Of a stretch of 17,067 nt of DNA, positions 1-7,233 are shown piece after piece. A program made the position numbers and the translations under genes. Positions within the stretch are counted from its first letter, which is position 1. The number at the start of each line of letters is the position of its first letter. Under the pieces are notes generated by a model that was given only the letters and a program-made list of their open reading frames with translations, made no database searches and was not told the DNA's origin. Source of the DNA: Planctomicrobium sp. (GTDB taxonomy: Bacteria; Planctomycetota; Planctomycetia; Planctomycetales; Planctomycetaceae); contig JAJDEL010000423.1 in NCBI GenBank assembly GCA_029259835.1, positions 1 through 17,067 on the forward strand. Reading direction: 5' to 3'.

Positions 1-43
1 GAGGTTATGAGCCTCGCGAGCTACCGGGCTGCTCCACCCCGCG
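1..43 (-). tRNA. Initiator tRNA-fMet (CAU), 5' part, cut by window start
   Basis: Read on the minus strand from base 43, this is the 5' half of an initiator methionine tRNA: acceptor strand, D arm GAGC/GCTC with loop AGCCCGGTA, and anticodon loop CTCATAA, with the CAU anticodon at bases 9-7. The initiator marks visible are a 5' C (C1, able to leave position 1:72 unpaired) and the A11:U24 pair in the D stem. The D arm matches the E. coli initiator almost base for base. The 3' half lies outside the window. One oddity is that the anticodon stem has A29:U41 where most bacterial initiators have G29:C41; 30:40 and 31:39 are the usual G:C pairs. Confidence 0.93.
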
Positions 44-161
44 TCATGTGTGTGGAATACTATCGGCCTGCCGACGAAAGTCGACCCACAATTTTGAAGA
101 AAAACCAGAATTCCCAACAGTTCCTTGGATGGGTTGCCGGAATCAGGAAGAGTTTGCGGAT

Positions 162-1640
162 TCATCGAGAGAGATACGGACCTGGCCTCTCGCCAGATTG
201 CCAAATTTCGGACTCGCGGCTTTCGGCAGGGGCTGATCGGATGAAAACTTGATAGCTCCCTGGCCTCATCCTTAAGGCCGGGAGAAATCGTTTTGTGAGT
301 GGTTGACGTTCAAGTTCGAAACGTCGGCCCGGTTGGAGATCGGGAATCACCCAGTCAGCATAGTTTCCTTCTGCAGATTCCACTGTCACGTAAAAAGTCA
401 TGGCTCGTAAGGGGGACATATTTTTGAGTGACCCGTTCGCATTCAAGCGATTCGCTACAGGTGAGAGGGAAACAACTTTCAAGTTCGCCTGACCCAATGC
501 TTGATTCGTGGAACTGCCGCCATCGGTGCGTGGTTTGTCGAAACGGATCTTCTGTCTGCGAATAGCGAAGTTCAGAGCCTCTGGAAATTGAGACTGGAGT
601 TTAGATATTGGTAGCGAAAACGCGCTGTCGAATTTTTCGCTGCGTGCGTCTGCATCGAGCCTTCCTAGCGTCTCTCTTTGAGCCAGTTCCTGAACGTACG
701 TCTGGTACTCTTCTCGATGCTTATTTGCCAGGAGCCAGTGCATACACCAGGCAATCGTGTAGGCATCACCTGCCAACACGTCCGCCGTAAAAGCCCCGTC
801 ATTTTCGACAACGGAGTTCCAGTTCACGCGTCCTGAGAGTGCCTGGGCTTGTACCGCATATCGGGAGTTCACTTTCGCAGGAGAAATGCTGATTCGTTCT
901 CCCTCTCCTTCAAACCCCGTTGCGATCCCTTCGTCAAACCACTTTGGAATTGAAGCGAGTCGATTGAAAACGCGATTGTACATTTGCTGATGAATCGCTT
1001 CATGAAGAGGGACAGCAAAGGAGTCACACGAACTCATCCGAACGGCAAGCCAGTTTGTGATCGGGGAATAAAATCCAGCAACATTTGCAGCCGACAAACC
1101 GTTCCCGCCGGTTGCTTCAGCGGCGTACTCATTAAAATTTTCTTCTGATTCAAAAATCAGAAGCACCATTGGAAATTTCGGCTCATGGAGTGGGAATTTA
1201 CGAGACTTTGCGTAACGAAGAAAGACTTCATCCACTCGATTCATAAAGCGACTCGCCTTCTGCATGAATGTCTTCGCTCGCGATTCAGCGGTGTTTTTAA
1301 TGGGAGCCGTGAGGACCAGAGCGACGACGAAATTTCCCTGTTGTTGAATGCGAATCAGGTCTACACCAAATCGTTTGGTCAGCAACTCCACCATTTGTTC
1401 GCGATTGTTCGGTTCTGGACCTTCCCCCGGTTGACGGTCAATGATGGCTGAACTGGGGACAATTTGCAGTTGACCGTCGCGACGTTCAAGTGCCTGGAAT
1501 CCCTGACCTGTCCCGATGGACTGGGCTTCAATCGTGACCTTTTTTCCATCTTCCTCCACGTAGGTGTAGGTGTCGGCGCTTAATCTCGTAGCGTCAGCAA
1601 TCAACGCTACAGCAAACACGAATGCCAACAAGTCCTTCAA
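162..1640 (-). CDS. Secreted DUF1570-like protein with HExxH metallopeptidase motif
   Basis: This is a secreted or periplasmic protein of unknown substrate, about 492 residues. The N-terminus MKDLLAFVFAVALIADA is a good signal peptide. Near residues 213-217 there is HEAIH, and about 20 residues later WFDEG, the pattern of gluzincin zinc peptidases (HExxH plus a downstream Glu). The serine-rich stretch before it and the WFDEGIA motif match what I know of the DUF1570 family, which is common in planctomycetes. The C-terminal 130 residues look like a separate beta-rich region. I chose the TTG at 1640-1638 because GGGAG lies 6 bases upstream and the signal peptide starts there. A TTG at 1658 would add six residues and has no such site. 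The gene is divergent from sixA and ends just upstream of the tRNA. Family call fairly sure; proteolytic activity inferred. Confidence 0.8.
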   Translation of the reverse strand: MKDLLAFVFAVALIADATRLSADTYTYVEEDGKKVTIEAQSIGTGQGFQALERRDGQLQIVPSSAIIDRQPGEGPEPNNREQMVELLTKRFGVDLIRIQQQGNFVVALVLTAPIKNTAESRAKTFMQKASRFMNRVDEVFLRYAKSRKFPLHEPKFPMVLLIFESEENFNEYAAEATGGNGLSAANVAGFYSPITNWLAVRMSSCDSFAVPLHEAIHQQMYNRVFNRLASIPKWFDEGIATGFEGEGERISISPAKVNSRYAVQAQALSGRVNWNSVVENDGAFTADVLAGDAYTIAWCMHWLLANKHREEYQTYVQELAQRETLGRLDADARSEKFDSAFSLPISKLQSQFPEALNFAIRRQKIRFDKPRTDGGSSTNQALGQANLKVVSLSPVANRLNANGSLKNMSPLRAMTFYVTVESAEGNYADWVIPDLQPGRRFELERQPLTKRFLPALRMRPGSYQVFIRSAPAESRESEIWQSGERPGPYLSR

Positions 1641-1787
1641 ATTCGTCTCCCGACTCAAAAACCGAATAGATTCAACTCAATTAAGATACCAGATTTTTTC
1701 GAGAGGTGAATGTCCATCGAGCGCATCTCGTTGTATAACAGTTTATGCTCGTCTCTCTCTCATCTCTTTCATTCAAAGGATTGGACG

Positions 1788-2291
1788 TTGAAAAGCTTAC
1801 TGCTGATGCGGCACGCAAAGTCGAGTTGGGCGGATTTCGACGTGGCTGACCATGATCGACCATTGAACAAACGAGGCAATCGAGATGCCCCGCGCATGGG
1901 TGAATGGCTGAAAAGCCAGGGACTGGTGCCTGACCAGATTCTTTGCTCCTCAGCAGCCCGGGCAAACCAAACAGCAGACGCAATTGCAAAAGTAGTCGGA
2001 CGTTCTGTTGAAGTTATTGAAGACCTCTATCTTGCCAGCGTCAGCCAGTGGCAGCAAGTTCTCACCACACACGCTGGCTCGGGAATCGTACTCGCAATTG
2101 CACACAATCCGGGAATCGAAGAGTTTGTACACAAAGTCCATGGAAGCTACGAAAGAATGCCAACCGCAGCCATAGCGTGGTTTCATGTCACGAGTGAAAT
2201 CAACTCGGATGAGGATTGCAGTTTTTCTTTTAACTCACTGAGCTTACAAGCAATTTGGCGTCCGAAAGAAATTCATTTAAGCAGCGGCTGA
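1788..2291 (+). CDS. sixA: SixA-type phosphohistidine phosphatase
   Basis: A histidine phosphatase superfamily (phosphoglycerate mutase-like fold) protein of 167 residues, the usual SixA length. Near the start, MRHAKSSW carries the catalytic His9. It is followed by DHDRPLNKRG, by CSSAARANQTAD around residues 53-64, and by the second catalytic His106 in AHNPGIEEF. Family members remove phosphate from histidine on signalling proteins such as HPt domains; the partner here is unknown. I chose the TTG at 1788 because AAAGGA sits 7 bases upstream and the protein then begins at the conserved first beta strand. An in-frame ATG at 1710 would add 26 residues without family resemblance, and its GAGGTG is too close to the ATG. 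The cytoplasmic enzyme stands alone, divergent from the DUF1570-like gene and convergent with the SEDS gene. Confidence 0.88.
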   Translation: MKSLLLMRHAKSSWADFDVADHDRPLNKRGNRDAPRMGEWLKSQGLVPDQILCSSAARANQTADAIAKVVGRSVEVIEDLYLASVSQWQQVLTTHAGSGIVLAIAHNPGIEEFVHKVHGSYERMPTAAIAWFHVTSEINSDEDCSFSFNSLSLQAIWRPKEIHLSSG

Positions 2292-2468
2292 TGATAGTAC
2301 AATCAAAAAATCTTCATCCTCATCTTACTCATACTCTCCATCATTTCTGCACCTCATTTGGCTTTGAGTGAAGTGAAGGTCGATTCCCTCTCCAATGTCG
2401 TCTCACAGGCGAAGAGATGAGGAATATGGTTAAGGTGAAGAGACTTGCAGGTTGTCGCCCCATCAAGC

Positions 2469-3596
2469 CTATGACGTAAAACGAAACGGTTGTCCGGCGA
2501 CGTCGTAGCCGGGGCGCAGGGCGACGTTTGCCAGCAAGCCGATGCTCAAGCATGTGGTCACCAGAGACGAACCTCCGTAGCTCAACAGCGGAAGAGTGAG
2601 TCCGGTGATGGGGGCAAGTCCGACTGTCATTGCCATGTTGATGAGTGCTTGCGTCCCGATCATGGCGACGATGCCTGTCGCGATCAGCCGTCCGAAAGGA
2701 TCGCGAGTTTTCGCAGCGACATGCAAACCGCAGAGTCCGAATCCCGCGAACAACGCCAGCACTCCCAACGTCCCTGGCAGACCCCATTTTTCTCCAATCA
2801 GGCAGAAGACAAAGTCGGTTCGCCCGGCGGGGAGTCGATAGGCTGCTGGGTCGTCGAGTGGCATTCCAGTAATCGAACTTCCTCGGCTTCCACCCAGAGC
2901 GAGCATCTGCTTTGACTGCCATAAATGATATCCATCGCCGGTTTGAGGCTCGCCTCCATCACGTTGAAGAAAAACAGCCGTCACACGGGACTTTTGTTCG
3001 ACACTCATCACGCTCCACAACATCGGCAAGATTGCGATTCCGGCCAGAATTGTGGCACCAAGGTGACGGTACTTCGCCCCTGCCGCAAACAGAATTGCAA
3101 ATAAGACGGGAAAAAAGAGCAGCGATGTCCCTAAGTCTGGCTCTCTGAGAATCAGTAACACTGGCAAGCACGTGACCAGAAATGGAATGATCAATCCGAG
3201 GATCGTTCTGTGATTTTCCCGAAACATCAGGTAGCGACTGATTGCCAGGATGAAGGCGACTTTTGCGAGTTCAGAGGGTTGCAGGAACATGAAGCCCAGC
3301 GGAATCCAGCGTCTGGCACCGTTTCGTGGAGGGAAGAAGTAGACCGCAACCAGCATGATCATCACACAGACCAATGCCGGATAGGCCCATTCCTTGAGTT
3401 GACGATAAGGAACCATCACTCCCCCCGCCAATGCGATTGCGGCGAAGTACATCCACATCACTTGTCGAGGTGCATGCACGCCAGCAGTCGCGAGTTCATC
3501 ACCACGCTGAATTCCGGAAATCCCGAGAATCAGCAACGCAAATGCGATGCTAGGAATCGCAAAAAGAGTCCAGGAGATGCGTCTTCCTTGATGCAT
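2469..3596 (-). CDS. rodA: RodA/FtsW-family SEDS peptidoglycan glycosyltransferase
   Basis: An integral membrane enzyme that polymerises lipid II into glycan strands, normally with a class B PBP partner. About ten hydrophobic helices can be read. Diagnostic blocks are ARRWIPLGFMFLQPSELAK, then RTDFVFCLIGEKWGLPG with the catalytic Asp near residue 261 (E. coli RodA D262), and the C-terminal SEDS signature LPLLSYGGSSLVTT. The length of about 375 residues and the basic N-terminus favour RodA over FtsW. No mreC, mreD or PBP2 gene is adjacent, unlike many rod-shaped bacteria. Start choice is uncertain: the ATG at 3596 has AAAGGA 14 bases upstream; a TTG lies one codon earlier, and a GTG at 3635 has no ribosome binding site. 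Planctomycetes lack FtsZ, so an elongasome or budding role is an inference. Confidence 0.9.
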   Translation of the reverse strand: MHQGRRISWTLFAIPSIAFALLILGISGIQRGDELATAGVHAPRQVMWMYFAAIALAGGVMVPYRQLKEWAYPALVCVMIMLVAVYFFPPRNGARRWIPLGFMFLQPSELAKVAFILAISRYLMFRENHRTILGLIIPFLVTCLPVLLILREPDLGTSLLFFPVLFAILFAAGAKYRHLGATILAGIAILPMLWSVMSVEQKSRVTAVFLQRDGGEPQTGDGYHLWQSKQMLALGGSRGSSITGMPLDDPAAYRLPAGRTDFVFCLIGEKWGLPGTLGVLALFAGFGLCGLHVAAKTRDPFGRLIATGIVAMIGTQALINMAMTVGLAPITGLTLPLLSYGGSSLVTTCLSIGLLANVALRPGYDVAGQPFRFTS

Positions 3597-3724
3597 CAAA
3601 ATTGATTCATTCCTTTGATGATTTGAGATGGTCACGCAGGGGTGGATTCTAATCAGTCAGAAGAGTTTCTCGGAAGATCATTCTTTGAATTGCGGAGTTT
3701 TCGCATTCTGGGACTCAGCACATG

Positions 3725-3839
3725 TTTGAAATACCTGAGCCGAACGCGCTAGCGTCGGGCAATTCGCGAGAAAACGTGACTCCCGCAAGGCCCGTGGCTA
3801 GCGCCATCGGCTCATCGGAGACCGAAAGTCAATTTCAAA
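3725..3839. repeat. Large imperfect palindrome, REP/MITE-like
   Basis: The left arm 3737-3760 begins GAGCCGAACGCGCTAGC and the right arm 3790-3813 ends GCTAGCGCCATCGGCTC. The two 24-base arms are inverted copies with 20 matching positions. Outside them, TTTGAAAT (3725-3732) is mirrored by ATTTCAAA (3832-3839), with unequal spacers of 4 and 18 bases. The loop is 29 bases. The GC-rich arms do not look like a terminator, since no T run follows on either strand. The likely nature is a dispersed non-coding repeat able to fold on either strand. No transposase gene is nearby. The repeat structure is certain; its family is not. Confidence 0.7.
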
Positions 3840-3905
3840 ACACGTTCTCAGCCAGAAACCGTTACTGCTTGGTCCGGCGTAAAATATGAGTGATTGTCGG
3901 CGTGA

Positions 3906-3980
3906 GAAAGAATCTTTCCTTAAACTACGACTACGAGTACAATTGATTCAGGCGATTCTTGTCAATTCAATTTTGTAGTC
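3906..3980 (+). promoter_or_regulatory. Dyads in the yqgE leader, possible operator or 5' hairpin
   Basis: Two inverted repeats lie just upstream of yqgE. GAAAGA-A-TCTTTC at 3906-3918 is a perfect 6-1-6 dyad. Further on, GACTAC (3929-3934) and AATTGA (3941-3946) are mirrored by TCAATT (3967-3972) and GTAGTC (3975-3980), ending 13 bases before the ATG. They could bind a regulator or form an mRNA hairpin near the ribosome site. Structure is seen; function is a guess. Confidence 0.3.
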
Positions 3981-3993
3981 AGTCCGATCACGA

Positions 3994-4560
3994 ATGAGCA
4001 ATTCTTTGCGAGGACAATTTTTGGTTGCCGGGCCGAAGATGCGCGACCCGAATTTTTTCAAATCAGCTGTGCTGATCGTTGAGCATGGTCCTGACGGAGC
4101 GATGGGGCTGATCGTTAATCAACCTTCTCCGGTCACAGTTTCTCATGCACTTCAGGGCCACTTGAGTCTCCCTGAAAATCAAGAACTGGTTTACCTTGGA
4201 GGACCCGTCGAACCGAACAATTTGTTCGTGGTTCATAATTCCGCAGATCTTGATCCGACCGAAATGCCGGTCGTGGGCGGCGTCTTTATGGGAAGTAGCT
4301 CCGACGTTTTTGAAGATATTTTACAAGCCAGTCTGGAAGAGCAGGATGGACTGGTCTTTCGAGTCTTCGCTGGCTGTGCAGGCTGGGGGCCGGACCAACT
4401 TGAGGGTGAACTGAGTCGTGGCGACTGGTTCACAATTTCTGCCGACGCCGACTTCATCTTCCACGAAGATCCTTACCAGATTTGGGATCACCTGATCGCA
4501 AAGTCCTACGAGGCAAAACGAATCCTCCCCATCGACTGCGATCACCCAGAGTGGAACTGA
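3994..4560 (+). CDS. yqgE: YqgE/AlgH family protein (UPF0301)
   Basis: A 188-residue cytoplasmic protein that covers the whole family length. Diagnostic blocks are the N-terminal LRGQFLVAGPKMRDPNFFKS, then SAVLIVEHGPDGAMGLIVNQP, VYLGGPVEPNNLFVVH, and FAGCAGWGPDQLEGEL followed by GDWF. These are typical of UPF0301 proteins, whose molecular role is not settled (AlgH was named from alginate regulation in Pseudomonas). The ATG start is followed directly by the conserved first strand, but no strong ribosome binding site is visible. In many proteobacteria yqgE neighbours a RuvX-like nuclease gene; here it stands alone, divergent from the SEDS gene and convergent with ribBA across only 34 bases. Confidence 0.92.
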   Translation: MSNSLRGQFLVAGPKMRDPNFFKSAVLIVEHGPDGAMGLIVNQPSPVTVSHALQGHLSLPENQELVYLGGPVEPNNLFVVHNSADLDPTEMPVVGGVFMGSSSDVFEDILQASLEEQDGLVFRVFAGCAGWGPDQLEGELSRGDWFTISADADFIFHEDPYQIWDHLIAKSYEAKRILPIDCDHPEWN

Positions 4561-4594
4561 TAGTGCGTTGACACGAGTACGTTTGACGAAATCT

Positions 4595-5848
4595 CTACGA
4601 TTCGTTCGAATCATTCGGCTTCGGCAGTATGTGGCCCATTTTTTTGCGTTTCGTTTCCATGTATTTCGCGCGCTTCTCCTGAGGTGGGGCGACGAGGGGG
4701 ACTTGCTCGATGACTTTCAGATCGACCCAGTTTTCGAATGCTTCCGTCTTTTTGGGATTGTTGGTGAGGATGCGAATTTCTCGTAGTCCGAGGTCTTTGA
4801 GGATTTGCAAGCCAACCATGTAGTCCCGCAAATCCGCTTTGAAACCAAGCTTGTGATTCGCTTCAACCGTATCAAGTCCTTGGTCCTGAAGTTGGTAGGC
4901 TTTCAGTTTTGCAGAGAGTCCAATGCCACGCCCTTCTTGCGGCAGATAGACAACCGCTCCGCAGCCTTCGTTGACGATCATCTGCATGGCGATATGGAGT
5001 TGGTCGCCACAATCGCAACGGAGTGAACCGAGGATGTCGCCGGTAAAACATGACGAGTGCATCCGAATCAAGGGAGCCGGAGAGGATGAAAGATCGCCCC
5101 AAACGATGGCAATCGGCTCTTGTGTATCATGCTCAACTTTATAGGCAATGAACTTTGGTGAGCCGTATTCTTCAGTGGGAATCGTCACTTCGACTTCGCG
5201 CTTGATGAGATTCTCACGAATACGGCGGTGCTGAATGATCTCCGCAATCGTGATCATCGGAATGTCGTGTTCCTCTGAGAGTTCCTGCAATTCATCCAGT
5301 TCGGCCATGTCATAGCCGCGCTGACTGCAAATTTCGATGAGGCTTCCCACAGGTGTCAGACCAGCCATTTTCAGTAAGTCAATGGATGCTTCAGTATGTC
5401 CTGCACGTCTTAAAACGCCTCCTTCGCGAGCAAGAAGCGGATTAACGTGGCCTGGTTTGACGAAATCGTTTTTTTGAGAATTTGGATCAGCAAGCGCTTT
5501 GAGAGTGCAAGAACGATTCTTGGCACTGACTCCAGTGCCAGCGTCTCGATGATCAACGATCATCAGAAATGGTGTCTGGTGAGCAGAGGTGTTCGCATCG
5601 CGGTCAACAATGGGAGTCAACTGGAGTCGCTCAGAAACTTCGTGGGTCAGCGGTGCACACAAGAGGCCTGAACCTCGTCTCATCATGAAGTCGACTTTCT
5701 CCGGGGTCATGAATTCCGCAGCGCAGAGTAGATCGCCTTCGTTCTCTCGTTCTTGCGCATCAATGACGATGACCATGCCGCCATCTTTGAGGCGTGCAAG
5801 AATCTTATCGAGATTGCTCGGTGTTTGGTGGTTATTGGGTTCACTCAT
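4595..5848 (-). CDS. ribBA: Bifunctional RibBA: DHBP synthase / GTP cyclohydrolase II
   Basis: It catalyses the two entry steps of riboflavin synthesis: ribulose 5-phosphate to DHBP, and GTP to the first pyrimidine intermediate. With the ATG at 5848 it has 417 residues. The N-terminal half (to about 205) is RibB: RENEGD at 34-39 and GHTEA at 150-154. The C-terminal half (about 220-400) is RibA: zinc cysteines C267, C278 and C280 with E. coli RibA spacing, QEGRGIG near 304-310, DLRDY at 339-343, and TNNPKK. The RibB half is unusual: AGTGVSAKNR near 103-112 replaces the common TTGxSAxDR, and a variant follows the conserved Glu near 172. An upstream GTG at 5884 would add 12 residues. The gene follows mcsB with a 131-base gap; I see no FMN riboswitch there. 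Confidence 0.93.
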   Translation of the reverse strand: MSEPNNHQTPSNLDKILARLKDGGMVIVIDAQERENEGDLLCAAEFMTPEKVDFMMRRGSGLLCAPLTHEVSERLQLTPIVDRDANTSAHQTPFLMIVDHRDAGTGVSAKNRSCTLKALADPNSQKNDFVKPGHVNPLLAREGGVLRRAGHTEASIDLLKMAGLTPVGSLIEICSQRGYDMAELDELQELSEEHDIPMITIAEIIQHRRIRENLIKREVEVTIPTEEYGSPKFIAYKVEHDTQEPIAIVWGDLSSSPAPLIRMHSSCFTGDILGSLRCDCGDQLHIAMQMIVNEGCGAVVYLPQEGRGIGLSAKLKAYQLQDQGLDTVEANHKLGFKADLRDYMVGLQILKDLGLREIRILTNNPKKTEAFENWVDLKVIEQVPLVAPPQEKRAKYMETKRKKMGHILPKPNDSNES

Positions 5849-5911
5849 GGATACAACTTCGCTGTGCAGAATGTTTCGCCACACATCTTAAGTGTGCGGT
5901 GAGTAGGTAGG

Positions 5912-5926
5912 GCCGGTTCCACCGGC
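5912..5926. repeat. GC-rich hairpin in the mcsB-ribBA gap
   Basis: GCCGGT-TCC-ACCGGC is a perfect 6-base-pair stem with a 3-base loop, preceded on the plus strand by GTAGG. A second dyad (CCGG at 5951-5954 and 5960-5963, extendable to 5946-5968 with plus-strand G-T pairs) lies 24 bases further on, towards the end of mcsB. Neither is followed by a T run, so they are not classical terminators. They resemble short dispersed palindromes and would also sit in the ribBA leader if the genes are cotranscribed. Confidence 0.5.
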
Positions 5927-5979
5927 TGTCGAATACTCAAGTTGTTTTGGCCGGTCGACCCGGTCAGACGTCACTTCGA

Positions 5980-7041
5980 TTAATTTTGTGACGGGTTTGC
6001 GAGTCGTTCTCGCAGGTAGGTGGCCCGAATCAGGTCACGTTCGGAGGACTCCAGAACTTCTCCATGAATCTTCTGGAGATGTGCAGGTTGAATATGCATG
6101 AAGAGTTCGTTGACCGTGGATGCTTCGATATCGTCGATGAGACCTAAATTGATTCCCATCCGGACACTGGAAAGTTTTTCCATCGTCTCTTCTGAAGAAA
6201 TTTGTCGAGCGCTGTTCAATACTCCCAATGCCCTCGACACTTGATCGTGGAGTCGTTGCTGATCGGATTTGACGAGCGCTTCTCGCGCCCGACGTTCGTA
6301 CGACAGAATGTCGGGAATGACTCGCTTGACGTTTTGGATAATCTGTTCTTCTGATCGCCCCAAAGTGACTTGATTTGAGATTTGGTAGAAGTCTCCCAGC
6401 GCCTGAGACCCTTCACCATACAAGCCACGAACGGCAAGATTCATTTTGTGCATTGCCTGAAACACTTTTTGAATTTCCTTCGTCAGGACTAAACCTGGCA
6501 AGTGCAACATCACGCTGACTCGCATTCCAGTTCCAACGTTTGTTGGGCAGGAGGTCAGGTATCCAAATTCGTCACTGAAGGCGAAGGAGACTCGTTCTTC
6601 CAATCGATCATCGAGCCGGTTGATTTCTTCCCATGCGGCGTCGAGATCATAGCCGCTACGGAGAACCTGCATCCGCAGATGATCTTCTTCGTTGATCATC
6701 AGGCTGACAGTTTCTTTGGGAGAAATGCAAGCACCGCGAGCACCTGTTCCTTCTGAATGTTCGCGGCTGACCAGTTGTCTTTCGACAAGAAACTGCCGGT
6801 CCAGCTGACTTGCATCTGCAATATCGATGTAAGTCAGTTCTGGGCCTGTCGCTAAAGCTTTGATGTGATCTTTGAGGAGACCTTCAATTTCTCGTTGAGT
6901 CGAATCCGGAACACGCGACGGAAACGGAAAATCCGCAACATTGCGAGCCAGACGTATTCTGCTGGAAATCACAATATCGGAATCAGGACCGGATCCCCGG
7001 AGCCATTCGCCGCTCGTGCTTTTCAAACTGTCCAAATCCAC
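5980..7041 (-). CDS. mcsB: Protein arginine kinase McsB
   Basis: An ATP:guanido phosphotransferase-family kinase that phosphorylates arginines in proteins; in Bacillus this marks proteins for ClpC-ClpP. It has 353 residues (B. subtilis McsB about 363). Visible motifs are SSRIRLARN (26-34), INEEDHLR (116-123), CPTNVGTGMRVSVMLHLPG (165-183), and RDLIRA (335-340). The last fits the RDxxRA phosphoarginine-sensing motif that separates McsB from creatine and arginine kinases. The start is a GTG at 7041, with CAGGAG ending 9 bases before it. The frame stays open to a TTG at 7134, but those 31 extra residues are basic, not family-like, and overlap a hairpin. No mcsA, ctsR or clp gene adjoins, so the adaptor must be elsewhere or absent. 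ribBA follows on the same strand. Confidence 0.93.
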   Translation of the reverse strand: MDLDSLKSTSGEWLRGSGPDSDIVISSRIRLARNVADFPFPSRVPDSTQREIEGLLKDHIKALATGPELTYIDIADASQLDRQFLVERQLVSREHSEGTGARGACISPKETVSLMINEEDHLRMQVLRSGYDLDAAWEEINRLDDRLEERVSFAFSDEFGYLTSCPTNVGTGMRVSVMLHLPGLVLTKEIQKVFQAMHKMNLAVRGLYGEGSQALGDFYQISNQVTLGRSEEQIIQNVKRVIPDILSYERRAREALVKSDQQRLHDQVSRALGVLNSARQISSEETMEKLSSVRMGINLGLIDDIEASTVNELFMHIQPAHLQKIHGEVLESSERDLIRATYLRERLANPSQN

Positions 7042-7109
7042 CGTCAAATACTCCTGATCTTCACAGTAACCTCTTTCGATTACTCTTGGTCTTCTCTTTT
7101 TCTCTATTT

Positions 7110-7139
7110 TTCCGAGAGTTGCCCGTTCTGGCAACGGAA
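7110..7139 (-). promoter_or_regulatory. Possible 5' leader hairpin of mcsB
   Basis: GTTGCC (7118-7123) and GGCAAC (7130-7135) form a perfect 6-pair stem with a 6-base loop. TTCC (7110-7113) and GGAA (7136-7139) extend it past a 4-base bulge. It lies 69 bases upstream of the chosen mcsB GTG, in the 192-base gap after the ABC ATPase gene. It lacks a T run on the minus strand, so it is more likely a leader structure than a terminator. Weak evidence. Confidence 0.25.
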
Positions 7140-7233
7140 GAATGGAAAGTAACTGGCGACTTCACGAGATCAATGGAAGAAACAGAGGTCTCGGATGCCA
7201 AAACCCGATATTGCGACCGATGATCGTCTCGAT

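Larger units (their letters stand above)
3597..3993. other. 397-base intergenic region between divergent SEDS and yqgE genes
   Basis: No convincing coding sequence here. It should carry the promoters of both divergent genes, but I see no clear sigma-70 boxes. Its centre is an imperfect palindrome of about 115 bases (3725-3839, listed separately). On the yqgE side are a short perfect dyad (3906-3918) and a longer interrupted dyad (3929-3980). Confidence 0.6.

Noticed and set aside
68-84. Small CGAC-GAAA-GTCG hairpin between the tRNA and the DUF1570-like gene
   Set aside because: Only four stem pairs and no T run on the minus strand; too weak to call a terminator.
1710-1787. N-terminal extension of SixA from the ATG at 1710
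   Set aside because: The added residues do not resemble the family, GAGGTG is too close to the ATG, and a well-spaced AAAGGA supports the TTG at 1788.
2292-2468. Terminator between convergent sixA and SEDS genes
   Set aside because: TCCTCATCT (2317-2325) and AGATGAGGA (2415-2423) are inverted copies, but about 90 bases apart and without a T run; probably chance.
2341-2922. 193-codon minus-strand frame
   Set aside because: It overlaps the SEDS gene in another frame; the Arg/His-rich product has no membrane or family pattern, while the SEDS frame carries clear motifs.
5849-5979. FMN riboswitch upstream of ribBA
   Set aside because: The gap is short and holds simple hairpins; none of the conserved FMN-aptamer sequence blocks can be seen.
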